From: Nocardia fluminea
GTDB lineage: Bacteria; Actinomycetota; Actinomycetes; Mycobacteriales; Mycobacteriaceae
Assembly (NCBI RefSeq): GCF_002846365.1
Contig: NZ_PJMW01000002.1
Coordinates: forward strand, 3,472,001 to 3,536,000
Direction: 5' to 3'
Length of the DNA stretch: 64,000 bases
The stretch's first letter is position 1. The number at the start of each line of letters is the position of its first letter. The notes under the pieces were generated by a model. It was not told where the DNA came from, made no database searches, and saw only the letters and a program-made list of their open reading frames with translations. The position numbers were made by a program, and so were the translations under genes. Below, piece after piece: positions 7,928-18,520 of the stretch.

Positions 7928-9376
7928 ATGTCGAACGTCGATCTCGTCACCACCCGTCATGTACCCGCCGAAGCCGTTGTGCCCGAGGTGATTTCGCCGG
8001 ACCGCGCGGCCGTGGAAGACCACGCCGTCACCGAGGCGCTCGCGATCCTGTCCGAATCGGTGCGCGATATCCTCGAGACCCACCGGGTCTGTGGCGGGCT
8101 CGACTGGCTCGACAACCGTCCGCCGCACGTCATCGCCGACGCGCTGGCCCGCATGGACGCCGTGCAGGCCGGTGTCGTGTTCCGGCTGCTCGACAAGGAG
8201 CGCGCGCTCAGTGTGTTCGAGGAGCTCGAGCCGGTCGACCAGCAGCAGATCCTGCAGGGACTGCGCGAGAAGAGCTTTCGCGATCTCGTCGAGGCGATGG
8301 ACCCCGACGACCGTGCCCGCATGCTGCACGAAGCGCCCGCCAAGGTCGCCAAGAAGGTCCTCGCCGGACTGAGCCCGCGCGAACGCCGGATGACCGCAAC
8401 GCTGCTCGGCTACCCCGAGGGCTCGGTCGGGATGTACATGACGCCCGAAGTCGTCGCGCTGCCGGACAATCTGACCGTCGCGCAGGCGCTGGGCTGCGTG
8501 CGCGCCAAGGGCGCCAACGCCGAGACCGTGTACACGCTGCCCGTGGTCGATCGTGGCCGCCGCCTCACCGGCATCGTCGAACTGCGTGAACTGGTGCTGC
8601 ACTCGCCGGACGCGATGGTGTCCGAACTCGTCGTCACCGAGCCGCCGTTCGTGCGGGCCACCGACGCCGCGGAGAAGGCCGCCCGGCTGATGAGCTCCAC
8701 CAACCTCATCAACCTGGTGGTCGTCGACAGCGAGGACCGGGTGGTCGGGCTGCTCACCATCGACGACGCGATGGAGGTGCTGGAGGCGGCCGACAGCGAG
8801 GACGTCGCCAAGCAGGCCGGTTCGGCGCCGTGGGAAGGCCACTACATGGCCGCCAAGGTGTTCCAGCTGGCGCGCTACCGGGCGCTGTGGCTGACGCTGC
8901 TGCTGTTCGCGGCCACGCTGACCGTGAGTGTCACCGACATGTTCGCCTCGACTCTCGAGCAGGCCGCGAGCCTCGCGCTGTTCATCCCGCTGCTGATCGG
9001 GGCGGGCGGCAATGCCGGCGCGCAAGCGGCGACGGCGTGCGTGCGCGCACTGGCGGTCGGCGAGGTGCGGGTCTCGGACCTGTTCAAGGTGATCTGGCGC
9101 GAATGCCGGGTCGGGCTGGTGCTCGGCGGCATGCTGGCCGCGGCCGGGCTGCTGATCGGCACGGTGTTCGTCGGGCCCAAGATCGCCGTCGTCGTGGCCA
9201 TCACGCTGGTGGTCATCTGCGGCTGGGCGGCGACCATCGGCGGCACGATGCCGTTGCTGGCCAAGAAGTTCCGGATCGACCCCGCGGTGGTGTCGGCGCC
9301 GATGGTGACCACGCTGGTCGACGCGACCGGCCTGATCATCTACTTCACCACCGCGAAGCTGGTGCTGGGAATCTGA
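7928..9376 (+). CDS. mgtE: Magnesium transporter/channel MgtE
   Basis: Mg2+ channel of the inner membrane, 482 residues. In order: a superhelical N domain of repeated charged helices (about 45-150; ALARMDAVQAGVVFRLL, ALSVFEEL, SFRDLVEAMDPDDRARML), a CBS pair (about 155-285; MTPEVVALPDNLTVAQAL and VTEPPFVRATDAAEKAARLM), a connecting helix, and the transmembrane domain (about 310-482) with LFIPLLIGAGGNAGAQAATA, the conserved P-x-GGN-x-G-x-Q pore segment. AGAGGA precedes ATG 7928. It stands alone, converging with a lipoprotein gene, and is preceded by an unusually structured leader. Confidence 0.95.
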   Translation: MSNVDLVTTRHVPAEAVVPEVISPDRAAVEDHAVTEALAILSESVRDILETHRVCGGLDWLDNRPPHVIADALARMDAVQAGVVFRLLDKERALSVFEELEPVDQQQILQGLREKSFRDLVEAMDPDDRARMLHEAPAKVAKKVLAGLSPRERRMTATLLGYPEGSVGMYMTPEVVALPDNLTVAQALGCVRAKGANAETVYTLPVVDRGRRLTGIVELRELVLHSPDAMVSELVVTEPPFVRATDAAEKAARLMSSTNLINLVVVDSEDRVVGLLTIDDAMEVLEAADSEDVAKQAGSAPWEGHYMAAKVFQLARYRALWLTLLLFAATLTVSVTDMFASTLEQAASLALFIPLLIGAGGNAGAQAATACVRALAVGEVRVSDLFKVIWRECRVGLVLGGMLAAAGLLIGTVFVGPKIAVVVAITLVVICGWAATIGGTMPLLAKKFRIDPAVVSAPMVTTLVDATGLIIYFTTAKLVLGI

Positions 9377-9392
9377 AGCCGGCGCTGGGTAT

Positions 9393-10373
9393 CTAACGCT
9401 GCGGAAAGAGTGTGAGCGTCTGTGCCATCACGTCTTTCGCGACGTCGTCGGTGGCGGCGACCACCTCGACCACCGGGATGCGCCTGCCGAAAACGGTGGA
9501 TTCGGCGGGCAGTTCCGGGCCGACGGCCGCGGTGTAGATCGGAATCGAGCTGTCGTACACCGAGACCGAGCGATGCACGGTGCGGCTGTCGATCCGGTCC
9601 TCGGTGCTGTTGGCGGCCAGGTACTCCGGCACGCGGTACTCGTAGCTCACGGTGATCTTCTCGCCTCGATAACCGAACAGGCACTGGGTGAGTCGCAGTT
9701 CGTCGCTGGGGACGGCGCCGGCCAGTTTGCCGCGGACCGTGCACGGATCCGCGCCGAGCAGCACGGTCGGAGCGGTGTCGGGGGAGGTGCCCTGTTTCGG
9801 CGACTGACGCCAGCGGTCGATCATGCCGGGCATCAATTCGTCGGCGACCGTGCACGGGTTCTTGCCCGGCGTGGAAAGACCGAGGTAGAAGGCCGCGCTC
9901 GACGGGAACTGCGCGGTCACACCGCAGGCACGTGGTTCGCCCCCGGCGCGGTCGGGGACCGTGCGGACATTGGTGTCGCCGATCTGCCTCGTGACGCCCT
10001 GGCCGCCGGTGGCCAGGCTGCTCAGCAAAGTGGCGTGCCAGGTCAGGGCCGAGCCCTCACCGGCTCTGTCGCTGCCGATGATCGCCCGGCACGAATCCAG
10101 GCCGACGGTCACGCTCTTGACCTCGCCGAGCTGTGCCAGGGTGTCGCGCGGCAGCAGCGCGCAGACGTCCACCTGGCGCGTCGCCTGGGCCACCTCGGCC
10201 CGCTGGGCCGGATCCTGGGGCACCTTCGACCAGAACTCGGGCGGCTGGGCGGGGATCACCGGTGCGGGCGGCGGCGGCAGATCCCCGTAATCGGGTGCTG
10301 TGCCGGAGTCGTCACCCCCGCATGCGGCGCACACGAGCAACGCGGCAGCGGCCAGCGCCATCCTGCGATACAT
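9393..10373 (-). CDS. Two-domain DUF3558-like lipoprotein (1 of 3 paralogues)
   Basis: Secreted lipoprotein of 326 residues: signal peptide MYRRMALAAAALLVCAAC with lipobox Cys18, then a Pro-rich linker (DLPPPPAPVIPAQPP). Two copies of a DUF3558-like unit follow: VDVCALLPRDTLAQLG with a partner Cys in DSCRAI, and GADPCTVRGKLAG with TQCLFGY. It ends in a VVEVVA strand and a helix. ATG 10373 is chosen because AGGGG lies upstream and the signal peptide starts there. It heads or follows two similar genes on the same strand (10503-11447, 11467-12435), a local duplication series. Role unknown, presumably on the outer face of the membrane. Confidence 0.78.
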   Translation of the reverse strand: MYRRMALAAAALLVCAACGGDDSGTAPDYGDLPPPPAPVIPAQPPEFWSKVPQDPAQRAEVAQATRQVDVCALLPRDTLAQLGEVKSVTVGLDSCRAIIGSDRAGEGSALTWHATLLSSLATGGQGVTRQIGDTNVRTVPDRAGGEPRACGVTAQFPSSAAFYLGLSTPGKNPCTVADELMPGMIDRWRQSPKQGTSPDTAPTVLLGADPCTVRGKLAGAVPSDELRLTQCLFGYRGEKITVSYEYRVPEYLAANSTEDRIDSRTVHRSVSVYDSSIPIYTAAVGPELPAESTVFGRRIPVVEVVAATDDVAKDVMAQTLTLFPQR

Positions 10374-10502
10374 CGGCACCCCTGTCCTCGACAGATCCGG
10401 GCCCGGACTCGCGCCCGACCACCGAGTCTGCCCGCGACGGCAACACTCGCGCAAACATCACACCAGGTCGTTCTCAGAACGTTGTCGTCGCCGCACCGGC
10501 TG

Positions 10503-11447
10503 TCAGCGCACCAGCGGCAGGGTTTCGCGCATGACCTTCTCCGCGATCGCCGAGTGGGCCGTGACCGAGACCGTCGGCACCCGCCGTCCGAGCAGCGCGT
10601 CGGTCGGACCCGGCGCGAGGCCGGGACCGACGACGGCCGACAGCGACGCCATGTCGGCCTGGGCGGTATCGAATCGGTACACCTGGCGCGCGCCCACGGT
10701 GAAGGCCGGGGGGTCGTCGAGGATCGAGCGTTCCTCGTTGTAGTCGAAGGTGACGATCGCGTCGTGCCCGTCGACGTGCACCTTGCAGGTGGTGATGCCT
10801 TGATCGGCCACCGGTACCCGGACTCCGAGCAGCGGGGCGACCGCGCACGGATCGGCGCCGGTGACCACCGCCCGATCCGAATCCGGTGAGGAACCCTGGG
10901 CGGGCTCCTCGCGCCACTGCGTCAACGCGATCCGCACCAGCGCCCGCGCCGACGCGCACGCATCCTGCGGCGCCCGCACACTGAACGACAGGTCCGCCCC
11001 CGCCACGAACCGCGCCCACGCCTGACAAGCCCCGCGCACCTGCGGATCATCCGAGCCCGCGGGCTCGTCGTTGTACAGCACCCGCACATCGCCGATCGAC
11101 TCCTCGTCCACCGGACCGTCCATGCTCGGCTCCCCCGCGAACATCACCCCGGTGCTCCAGGTCGCGTCGATGCCGGTGAGATGACCGGGCACGGCGATGC
11201 TGAGCCGGCATTGATTCGGATGCACGTTCTCGACATCGCGCACCGTGCCCAGGACACCCAGCGCCACGCGGGGAAGCAGGGCGCACACGTCGATCGCCCT
11301 GACCTTGCGCACCACCGCGACCTTCTCCTGATCGGAAACCGCTGCGGTGGACCAGAATCCCCCCTCCGGCACGGAGTCCGGTGCGGGTTCGCTCCCGCAG
11401 GCGACCATCGTCAGCACCGCGGCGATCATCAGGATCATCCGTCGCAC
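10503..11447 (-). CDS. Two-domain DUF3558-like lipoprotein (2 of 3 paralogues)
   Basis: A 314-residue lipoprotein with signal peptide MRRMILMIAAVLTMVAC. It has the same layout as its neighbours: FWSTAAVSDQEKVAVVRKVRAIDVCALLP opening the first unit, ENVHPNQCRLSI, then GADPCAVAPLLGVRVPVADQGITTCKV opening the second, and a terminal RRVPTVSVTA strand. Start GTG 11447 has GAAGGGAAG 9 bases upstream. Only 20 bases separate it from the upstream paralogue's stop, so the two are co-transcribed. No enzyme motif is visible. Confidence 0.78.
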   Translation of the reverse strand: MRRMILMIAAVLTMVACGSEPAPDSVPEGGFWSTAAVSDQEKVAVVRKVRAIDVCALLPRVALGVLGTVRDVENVHPNQCRLSIAVPGHLTGIDATWSTGVMFAGEPSMDGPVDEESIGDVRVLYNDEPAGSDDPQVRGACQAWARFVAGADLSFSVRAPQDACASARALVRIALTQWREEPAQGSSPDSDRAVVTGADPCAVAPLLGVRVPVADQGITTCKVHVDGHDAIVTFDYNEERSILDDPPAFTVGARQVYRFDTAQADMASLSAVVGPGLAPGPTDALLGRRVPTVSVTAHSAIAEKVMRETLPLVR

Positions 11448-11466
11448 AGGTCGACTTCCCTTCGGT

Positions 11467-12435
11467 TCAAGCGGCGGGGAACAATTCGGCAGTGCGGGTC
11501 AGTACTTCCCGTAGCACCGCGGGGTCGCGACCCATCACTTTGACGACGGGCACTCGGGGTCCCAAGGAGGAATTCACCGTGCCCGCGGAGGGGATGGCCG
11601 GTCCGAGAACTGCGCCATACCAGTAGGTTTCGGTGATGCTGCGGAGGTCGTAGCCGGGATGGCCGTTGACAACCAGGATCGGATCGCCCTGGGCGACAAT
11701 GCGCTCACCGGTGTAGGAATACTGCAGGTCGATAGTGCTGCCCTGGTAGTCGAAGACGCACCCGTGCACGAACTGTTCGGCCAACGGGGTCGTTGTGCCG
11801 AGGCGGGACAGCACCGCGCACGGGTCCGCCCCTGCGACAACCGATTCAGGTGTGTCCGGCGATGTGCCCATTGTTGGGGCGGCGCGAAGTAGATCGAGTG
11901 CGCCAGGCAGGACCGAATCGAGTACGGCGCACGGCTTGTCGGCAACGGGTGTGCTCACCTGGACGAAAAGGCCGATCGTGACCGGAAAACGGGCCGACCC
12001 CATGCATGTGTGCACCAGCACATCGGGGGCATGCTCGGCTCCGTCGCGCTCGGCGAAGACCACAGCGTCGCCGATCCGAGATTCCACGGCTCCCTCGAAC
12101 GAAGCGAGCGGATCGCGGTCGACACTGATCGACCAGTTCAGTCTGGTTTTGCTGCCGAACTCGGTGGAATTCAATTCGGCGGCACACGAAGACGGAGTGT
12201 CGACTTCGACGGTCAGCACAGTGCCGATGCTTTCCAGTGTCGAGCGTGGCACCAGCGCGCACGGGTCTATCGCCCGCGCGGCGCCCAGGACGGCGAGGTG
12301 CTGGTCGTCACTGATCGGGGCGGTAGTCCAGGAGACCGGCGGCCGGGTCGGCTCCTGACGTTGGTCCTGGCACCCCACCAGTCCGAGCGCGGCGATGACG
12401 GCGGCTGCGACAATGGCGGCGCGGCGTATCAGCAT
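11467..12435 (-). CDS. Two-domain DUF3558-like lipoprotein (3 of 3 paralogues)
   Basis: A 322-residue lipoprotein, first gene of the three-gene set. Signal peptide MLIRRAAIVAAAVIAALGLVGC with the lipobox at LVGC. First unit: AIDPCALVPRSTLESIG with SSCAAEL; second: GADPCAVLSRLGTTTPLAEQFVHGCVF. The end, PRVPVVKVMG, matches the siblings. A GGGGGG run precedes ATG 12435; the open frame extends 49 codons further but without signal peptide sense. Its promoter region faces the nrdF promoter. Four DUF3558-type genes lie between nrdE and nrdF in this window, one single-domain and three doubled. Confidence 0.78.
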   Translation of the reverse strand: MLIRRAAIVAAAVIAALGLVGCQDQRQEPTRPPVSWTTAPISDDQHLAVLGAARAIDPCALVPRSTLESIGTVLTVEVDTPSSCAAELNSTEFGSKTRLNWSISVDRDPLASFEGAVESRIGDAVVFAERDGAEHAPDVLVHTCMGSARFPVTIGLFVQVSTPVADKPCAVLDSVLPGALDLLRAAPTMGTSPDTPESVVAGADPCAVLSRLGTTTPLAEQFVHGCVFDYQGSTIDLQYSYTGERIVAQGDPILVVNGHPGYDLRSITETYWYGAVLGPAIPSAGTVNSSLGPRVPVVKVMGRDPAVLREVLTRTAELFPAA

Positions 12436-13781
<1,346 letters not shown>

Positions 13782-13792
13782 GCCGCACACTT

Positions 13793-13828
13793 CGACGACG
13801 GCGCACCCGCTCGGGTGCGCCGTCGTTG
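13793..13828 (+). terminator. Rho-independent-type terminator after nrdF
   Basis: A 17-bp stem, ACGACGGCGCACCCG with its exact complement and a 2-base loop, extended by two more pairs, starts 11 bases after the nrdF stop and is followed by TCTTCT. Confidence 0.8.
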
Positions 13829-13880
13829 TCTTCTCGCGGACAAGGGCAACCGGCGTCGCCGTGCTCCTAGTGTTGTCCTC

Positions 13881-15038
13881 ATGAGCACCGAGATCACCCC
13901 GTTCCGCATCGAGATCCCGCAGTCCGACCTGGACTACCTGCGGGCCAGGCTGACCGACGCGCGCTGGCCCGCCGAGCAGCCCGGCGCCGAGTGGAGTCGC
14001 GGTGTGCCGGTCGCGTACCTGCGCGAGCTGGCCGAATACTGGCGCGACTGCTACGACTGGCGTGCGGCCGAGGCGGAACTGAACACGTTCGCGCAGTTCA
14101 CCACCGAGATCGACGGCCAGCGCATCCATTTCCTGCACGTTCGTTCGGCGAATCCCGCCGCCACCCCACTGATCCTCACGCACGGTTGGCCGGGTTCGGT
14201 CGTCGAGTTCCTCGATGTGATCGGCCCGCTCACCGACCCCGAGGCCCACGGTGGTGATCCGGCCGACGCCTTTCACCTGGTGATCCCGTCGCTGCCCGGC
14301 TTCGGATTCTCCGGCCCGGTCACCGAGGCGGGCTGGGATCCGGCCAGGATCGGCAAGGCGTGGGTCGAGTTGATGAGCAGGCTCGGGTACGAGCGCTACG
14401 GCGCGCAGGGTGGTGACTGGGGCGCGTTCGTCACTCCGGAGGTGGGCCGCGCGGGTGGCGCCAAGGTGATCGGGGTGCACGTCAATGCCGTGAGCTTCGG
14501 CTACATCCCGTTCGGCCCGGTCACCGACGACGACAAGGCGACGATGACCGCCGCCGAGCTCGCCCGGCTGGACCGGCTCGCCTTGTTCAAGAGCGAGGGC
14601 AACGGCTACTTCCGGATCCAGGCGTCGCGCCCGCAGACCGTGGCCTACGGCCTGCACGATTCGCCGATCGGCCAGCTCGCGTGGGTCGTGGAGAAGTTCA
14701 AGGAGTGGACGTTCCCGGCGGCGGGCCTGCCCGAGGACGCCGTGGACCGGGATCGGTTGCTCACCAACGTGATGCTCTACTGGCTCACCGGCACCGCGGG
14801 TTCGTCGGCCGCGCTGTACTACGAGGCCACCCACGTGCGCTCCTGGGAGACCACGCCACTGACCACGCCCGTCGGCGTCGCGGTGTTCGCCGAGGACGTC
14901 GCGATCCGGCGCTACGCCGCGGCGGGCACCGACATCGTGCACTGGTCGGAATTCGACCGGGGCGGCCACTTCGCGGCGATGGAAGTGCCGGATCTGCTGG
15001 TCGCCGACATCCGCGCGTTCTTTCGCGGGCTGCGCTGA
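13881..15038 (+). CDS. Epoxide hydrolase (microsomal type, alpha/beta fold)
   Basis: 385-residue alpha/beta hydrolase of the EHN (epoxide hydrolase N-terminal) family. The N-terminal lid helices ([23 protein letters not shown]) are the EHN domain, residues 1 to about 110. The oxyanion-hole motif HGWPGS follows, then the nucleophile Asp in AQGGDWGAF, and near the end the catalytic His in [11 protein letters not shown]. The HFLHVRS strand leads into the core domain as usual. ATG 13881 fits the family N-terminus; CTAGTG 14 bases upstream may be a -10 of a nearly leaderless message. Substrate unknown, likely a xenobiotic or lipid epoxide. Confidence 0.9.
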   Translation: MSTEITPFRIEIPQSDLDYLRARLTDARWPAEQPGAEWSRGVPVAYLRELAEYWRDCYDWRAAEAELNTFAQFTTEIDGQRIHFLHVRSANPAATPLILTHGWPGSVVEFLDVIGPLTDPEAHGGDPADAFHLVIPSLPGFGFSGPVTEAGWDPARIGKAWVELMSRLGYERYGAQGGDWGAFVTPEVGRAGGAKVIGVHVNAVSFGYIPFGPVTDDDKATMTAAELARLDRLALFKSEGNGYFRIQASRPQTVAYGLHDSPIGQLAWVVEKFKEWTFPAAGLPEDAVDRDRLLTNVMLYWLTGTAGSSAALYYEATHVRSWETTPLTTPVGVAVFAEDVAIRRYAAAGTDIVHWSEFDRGGHFAAMEVPDLLVADIRAFFRGLR

Positions 15039-15039
15039 C

Positions 15040-15444
15040 TCAGCGGTCCCACGGCGGACGCAGGGACGGATCGTCGAAGGCTTCGGCGGCCTGCTGGTAG
15101 AGCTCGCCGATTAGGTGCTTCACCTGCTTGCGGTCGGCCTCGGAGATGTCGGCCGAGTCCAGGCGCGCGGCCGCGTTGGCCACCGCGTGGAACACCAGGG
15201 TCGGCTTGCCGTCGATGATGTCGGCGACCGGGAACTTGTAGTCGGCTTCGGTCGCCGGGTTGCCGCCGGATTCGCGGTACAGGTAGATGCTCGCCAACTT
15301 GAGCGCGTCGCCGTCGGCCCATTTCAGCGCGTCGTGTTCGGCCCTGGATCCGTTCCACTGGTGGTCGCGGGGCGCCCACGGTAGGTCGAGATCGGCGGCG
15401 TTGTCGGATGCGGGCGGGACTCGATCATCGGAATGCTGAGCCAT
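15040..15444 (-). CDS. Conserved hypothetical protein, 134 residues
   Basis: Small acidic cytosolic protein with no signal or membrane segment. The stretch ADYKFPVADIIDGKPTLVF followed by AVANAAARLDSADISEADRKQV recalls a module at the C-terminal side of some phage prohead-protease/XkdF-like proteins (YKLP-x-ADV, ARL, ISEADR), also seen as stand-alone proteins in actinobacteria. That resemblance is from memory. GGAGGAGG precedes ATG 15444. It converges with the epoxide hydrolase, one base between them. Function unknown. Confidence 0.7.
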   Translation of the reverse strand: MAQHSDDRVPPASDNAADLDLPWAPRDHQWNGSRAEHDALKWADGDALKLASIYLYRESGGNPATEADYKFPVADIIDGKPTLVFHAVANAAARLDSADISEADRKQVKHLIGELYQQAAEAFDDPSLRPPWDR

Positions 15445-15546
15445 GGTTCCTCCTCCGGCGCTGGGTGGCCGAGCGGCGTCGCGATGTCATGGAGCACTGC
15501 CGGCCATGATAGCAATCGGGCGACTACCAGCGGCTTCTCGATGGAA

Positions 15547-15579
15547 CGTGCGGCGCCGACCCCTCGTCGGCGCCGCACG
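15547..15579 (-). terminator. Hairpin terminator of the acyl-CoA synthetase operon
   Basis: A perfect 13-bp stem GTGCGGCGCCGAC / GTCGGCGCCGCAC with loop CCCTC, extended by one C-G pair, lies 6 bases beyond the synthetase stop codon. No long T-run, as is common in high-GC actinobacteria. Confidence 0.7.
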
Positions 15580-15585
15580 GTCGGT

Positions 15586-17139
15586 TCAGCTGAGCGCGGT
15601 CAGGCCGCGACGGTCGATCTTGCCCGTGGGTGTGCGGGGTAGTTCTTCGACGAACCGCACGTCGCGCGGGGCCTTGAAACGGGCGAGGTGGGTTTTCACG
15701 TAGTCGCGCACGGTCTCGGCGTCGATCTCGTCCGCGGCCACGATGAACGCGGCGAGCCGCTGGCCGAATTCGTCATCGGGTACCCCGATGACAGCCGCTT
15801 CGGTGATGGACGGGTGCCGGTAGAGCAGGTCCTCGATCTCGCCGGGGAAGACGTTCTCGCCACCGGAGACGATCATGTCGTCATCGCGGCCGTCGATGAA
15901 AAGCCTTCCACCGGAATCGAAGTGGCCGAGGTCGCCGGTGCTCATCAAACCGCCGCGCAGCTGCTTCGACCCGCCACCGGAGTAACCGTCGAAGGCGATG
16001 GTGTTGCCCACGTAGACGGTGCCGACCGCGCCGGGCTCGGTGAGCCGGGTGCCCTCGGCGTCGTAGAGCGCGACGGTGATCCCGACCGGCGGTTTGCCCA
16101 CGGTGCCCGGTGCGGCGAGCCAGTCCTGCGGGGTCGCGATGGTGGCCGTGCCGGTCTCGGTGCAGCCGTAGAAGTTGTAGATCACCGGGCCGAAGATCTC
16201 GATCGCCTTGGTGCCCAGCGACGACGGCAACGCCGCCCCGGCGGTGAACACGATCCGCAGGGAGCTGGTATCGGTGGTGGACAACGACTTCGGGTCCAGA
16301 TCGAGGATGCGACGCAGCATGGTCGGCACCAGCACGACCATGTCGGCACGATGCTCGGCGATCTGGGCGAGGGCGCGGGCGGCGTCGAACCGGCCGTGCA
16401 GCACGATCGTCGATCCCAGATTCAGCGAGAGGACGAACTGGGACAGCGCGGTGCCATGGAACAGCGGGGCGCACAGCAGCACGGTCTGCCCGCGTCGCAG
16501 TGGGACCCGGTCCACGAATTGCGCAGCAGCCAAGGGTGATTCGACGCGCCGTGGTGCGCCCTTGGGTGTGCCGGTGGTGCCGCCGGTGAGCAGGACGAAA
16601 CCGCCCTGTTGGGTGGGCGTGCCGATCGGTGGGGCCGCTGGGCGAATCGTATTGTCCAGCAAGACTATCCGCTCGGGTAGATCCTGCGGGGTCACGGACA
16701 GGGCAGGGTCGAGCACGAGGGCGCTGACGCCCTCTCGGTCCAGCACGTCACGCAACTGCGCCGCACCGAATCCGGTGTTGAGCAACACCAGCCGGGCGCC
16801 GAGTTTCGCGGTGGCGGCCATGGATTCGACGAGCCGCACTCCGTCGGGGCAGAGCACGCCGACCGTGTCACCCGCGTCGAGGCCCTCGGCGTGCCAGGTG
16901 GCCGCGAGTGCGTCGGTGCGGCGGTCGAGTTCGCGGTAGCTGATCCGCTCGTCGCCACAGACCAGCGCGATGCGGTCGGGTGCGCGTCGCGCCGAGGAAC
17001 GGATCCCGCCGGCGATCGGGCCGAACGCGCGCATGGTGCGGGCGGTGCGCAGGATCTGCGCGGGGTGCCGAGGATCGATGATCCCGGCTCGTGCCAAGGC
17101 GCGGATCTGGCGTAGCGAGGTCGTGGCAGCGCTCAACAT
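15586..17139 (-). CDS. Acyl-CoA synthetase / AMP-dependent ligase
   Basis: Activates a carboxylic acid, probably a fatty acid, as acyl-AMP and then acyl-CoA. 517 residues. Core motifs: the P-loop VLLTGGTTGTPKGAP, YNFYGCTETGTAT (A5), STGDLGHFDSGGRLFIDGRDDDMIVSGGENVFPGEIE (A7-A8 hinge) and the catalytic Lys in RTPTGKIDRRGL. The Gly-Gly-Thr-Thr-Gly P-loop is the FadD form. Start ATG 17139 overlaps the lipase stop by 7 bases, so translation is coupled: a lipase frees fatty acids and this enzyme activates them. A TetR regulator sits at the head of the operon. Confidence 0.92.
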   Translation of the reverse strand: MLSAATTSLRQIRALARAGIIDPRHPAQILRTARTMRAFGPIAGGIRSSARRAPDRIALVCGDERISYRELDRRTDALAATWHAEGLDAGDTVGVLCPDGVRLVESMAATAKLGARLVLLNTGFGAAQLRDVLDREGVSALVLDPALSVTPQDLPERIVLLDNTIRPAAPPIGTPTQQGGFVLLTGGTTGTPKGAPRRVESPLAAAQFVDRVPLRRGQTVLLCAPLFHGTALSQFVLSLNLGSTIVLHGRFDAARALAQIAEHRADMVVLVPTMLRRILDLDPKSLSTTDTSSLRIVFTAGAALPSSLGTKAIEIFGPVIYNFYGCTETGTATIATPQDWLAAPGTVGKPPVGITVALYDAEGTRLTEPGAVGTVYVGNTIAFDGYSGGGSKQLRGGLMSTGDLGHFDSGGRLFIDGRDDDMIVSGGENVFPGEIEDLLYRHPSITEAAVIGVPDDEFGQRLAAFIVAADEIDAETVRDYVKTHLARFKAPRDVRFVEELPRTPTGKIDRRGLTALS

Positions 17140-18425
17140 ACTCGCGGCCCCGGGTCGGCGCCCGCGGCGACCGCGAGCAACCAGGCGACAGTGCCCAGTT
17201 CGGGGACGATCTCGGCGCTGATGTGTTCCGAGAACGGCACCCGGATCATCCGCACGTCCACGCCGCGGGCGCAGTAGCCGGCGGCGATCTCGTCGATCGC
17301 CAGTTCGGCGGGCAGTAGCTGATCGGTGGTCGAATGCCACATCAGCGGCGGCATATCGGGGGTGTTCTCCGGTGCGCCGAAGCTCGCGGCGGCGAGTGCG
17401 GGTCGCGCGGCGGCCAGTGCGGCCTCCGGGTCGGTCAGGTACTCCGCCATCGGGCGGAGCAGGGTGGTCGCCACGGAGGTGTAGAGGCAGCGTTCCCGCA
17501 GGTCGTCGGCTACCCGGCGACCTGCGGGCGTCAGGTACTGCCACAACTGGTCGGCGAACTCGGGGTATTCGCGGGCCAGCCCGAGGACGGCGAGCCAGCC
17601 GGTGAAGTTGGCCTGCGGCTGCTGCCCTGAAATCGCGAACGGTGCGATCGCGACCTTGTCGCCGGGGATACCGCCCTGCGCGCTGCCCTTGATGTTCAGT
17701 TCGGGAGCGTAATTGCGGCGCTGCTCGGCAGCCGAGGCGGACGCGTTGCCGCCCCCGGAATAGCCCCACAAGCCCACCGGTGCAGCTTCGAGCCCGAGTC
17801 CGCCGCGCTGAGCGGCGCGGATGCCGTCGAGCACCATCCGGCCCTCGCTGGGCGACATGATCGTGTTCTCCTTGCCGTCGAAATCGGTGACCACCACGGC
17901 CGCGCCCGCGGCGAGGAACTGGCTCATGATGGCCACCTCCTTCTGGATTCCCGCGCGCAAGGTGTACGACGGATTGCACTGCTGTCCGAGGCTGTCGATT
18001 GCCTCCTGATACGAGATCAGTGGGCGCGCACCGGGTCCCAGCCACGGGATGCCGGGCATCAGCACGGTGGTGGCGGTGGCGATCGGGTTGTCGTGCACGT
18101 CGGAGCTGCGCAGCAGGAGCTGGGTGGAGTGCACCGGGGCCGGGATGCCGAGCACGTGCGTCTGTACGACCCGGCTCCGGATCACGTCGCCGTTGGCGTA
18201 GCCGCCGAGATCGGCCGGATCGGCATACCAGGGGTCGTGCTGCGGGGTGGGGATCGGCACGACCGCCGGATACACCTGCGCCTCGTTCGGCAGGGGCGGC
18301 AGTTCGAAATCCTGGGCGCCCGCGGGACCTGCTGTGACCAGGGCCGTCATCGCGAGCAGAGGCAGGGCGCGAACGCCGAGCCTTCGGAGCCGGGGCGACC
18401 GGCAGGTGGCCGTGCTGCGCTGCAT
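17133..18425 (-). CDS. Secreted lipase (LIP family)
   Basis: 430-residue secretory lipase of the PF03583 type. An Arg-rich start and hydrophobic stretch (ALPLLAMTALVTAGPAGAQ) give a signal peptide cut near residue 37. The nucleophile serine is in GLWGYSGGGNAS; SYQEAIDSLGQQCNPS and VVVTDFDGKENT are family-typical; the acid and His are probably in MWHSTTDQLLP and SEHISAEIV. GAAGGAG lies a few bases before ATG 18425. First gene of an operon with the acyl-CoA synthetase, divergent from a TetR gene with a strong double palindrome between them. Confidence 0.9.
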   Translation of the reverse strand: MQRSTATCRSPRLRRLGVRALPLLAMTALVTAGPAGAQDFELPPLPNEAQVYPAVVPIPTPQHDPWYADPADLGGYANGDVIRSRVVQTHVLGIPAPVHSTQLLLRSSDVHDNPIATATTVLMPGIPWLGPGARPLISYQEAIDSLGQQCNPSYTLRAGIQKEVAIMSQFLAAGAAVVVTDFDGKENTIMSPSEGRMVLDGIRAAQRGGLGLEAAPVGLWGYSGGGNASASAAEQRRNYAPELNIKGSAQGGIPGDKVAIAPFAISGQQPQANFTGWLAVLGLAREYPEFADQLWQYLTPAGRRVADDLRERCLYTSVATTLLRPMAEYLTDPEAALAAARPALAAASFGAPENTPDMPPLMWHSTTDQLLPAELAIDEIAAGYCARGVDVRMIRVPFSEHISAEIVPELGTVAWLLAVAAGADPGPRVC

Positions 18426-18465
18426 GGCATCTCCTTCGATAGGTGACGCTGATTACAGCACGGTG

Positions 18466-18491
18466 TCTTGTTGAGAACAAGAGTTCTTGTT
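18466..18491. promoter_or_regulatory. TetR operator with two overlapping palindromes
   Basis: TCTTGTT-GAG-AACAAGA (18466-18482) and AACAAGA-GT-TCTTGTT (18476-18491) are both perfect and share the middle arm. The site lies between the lipase start and the tetR start and runs into an AT-rich TTATATTC that may be the -10 of tetR. Two dimers could bind on offset faces, as QacR-like TetR proteins do. Confidence 0.75.
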
Positions 18492-18520
18492 TATATTCGG
18501 GAATCTGTAGGCTGAGCTGC

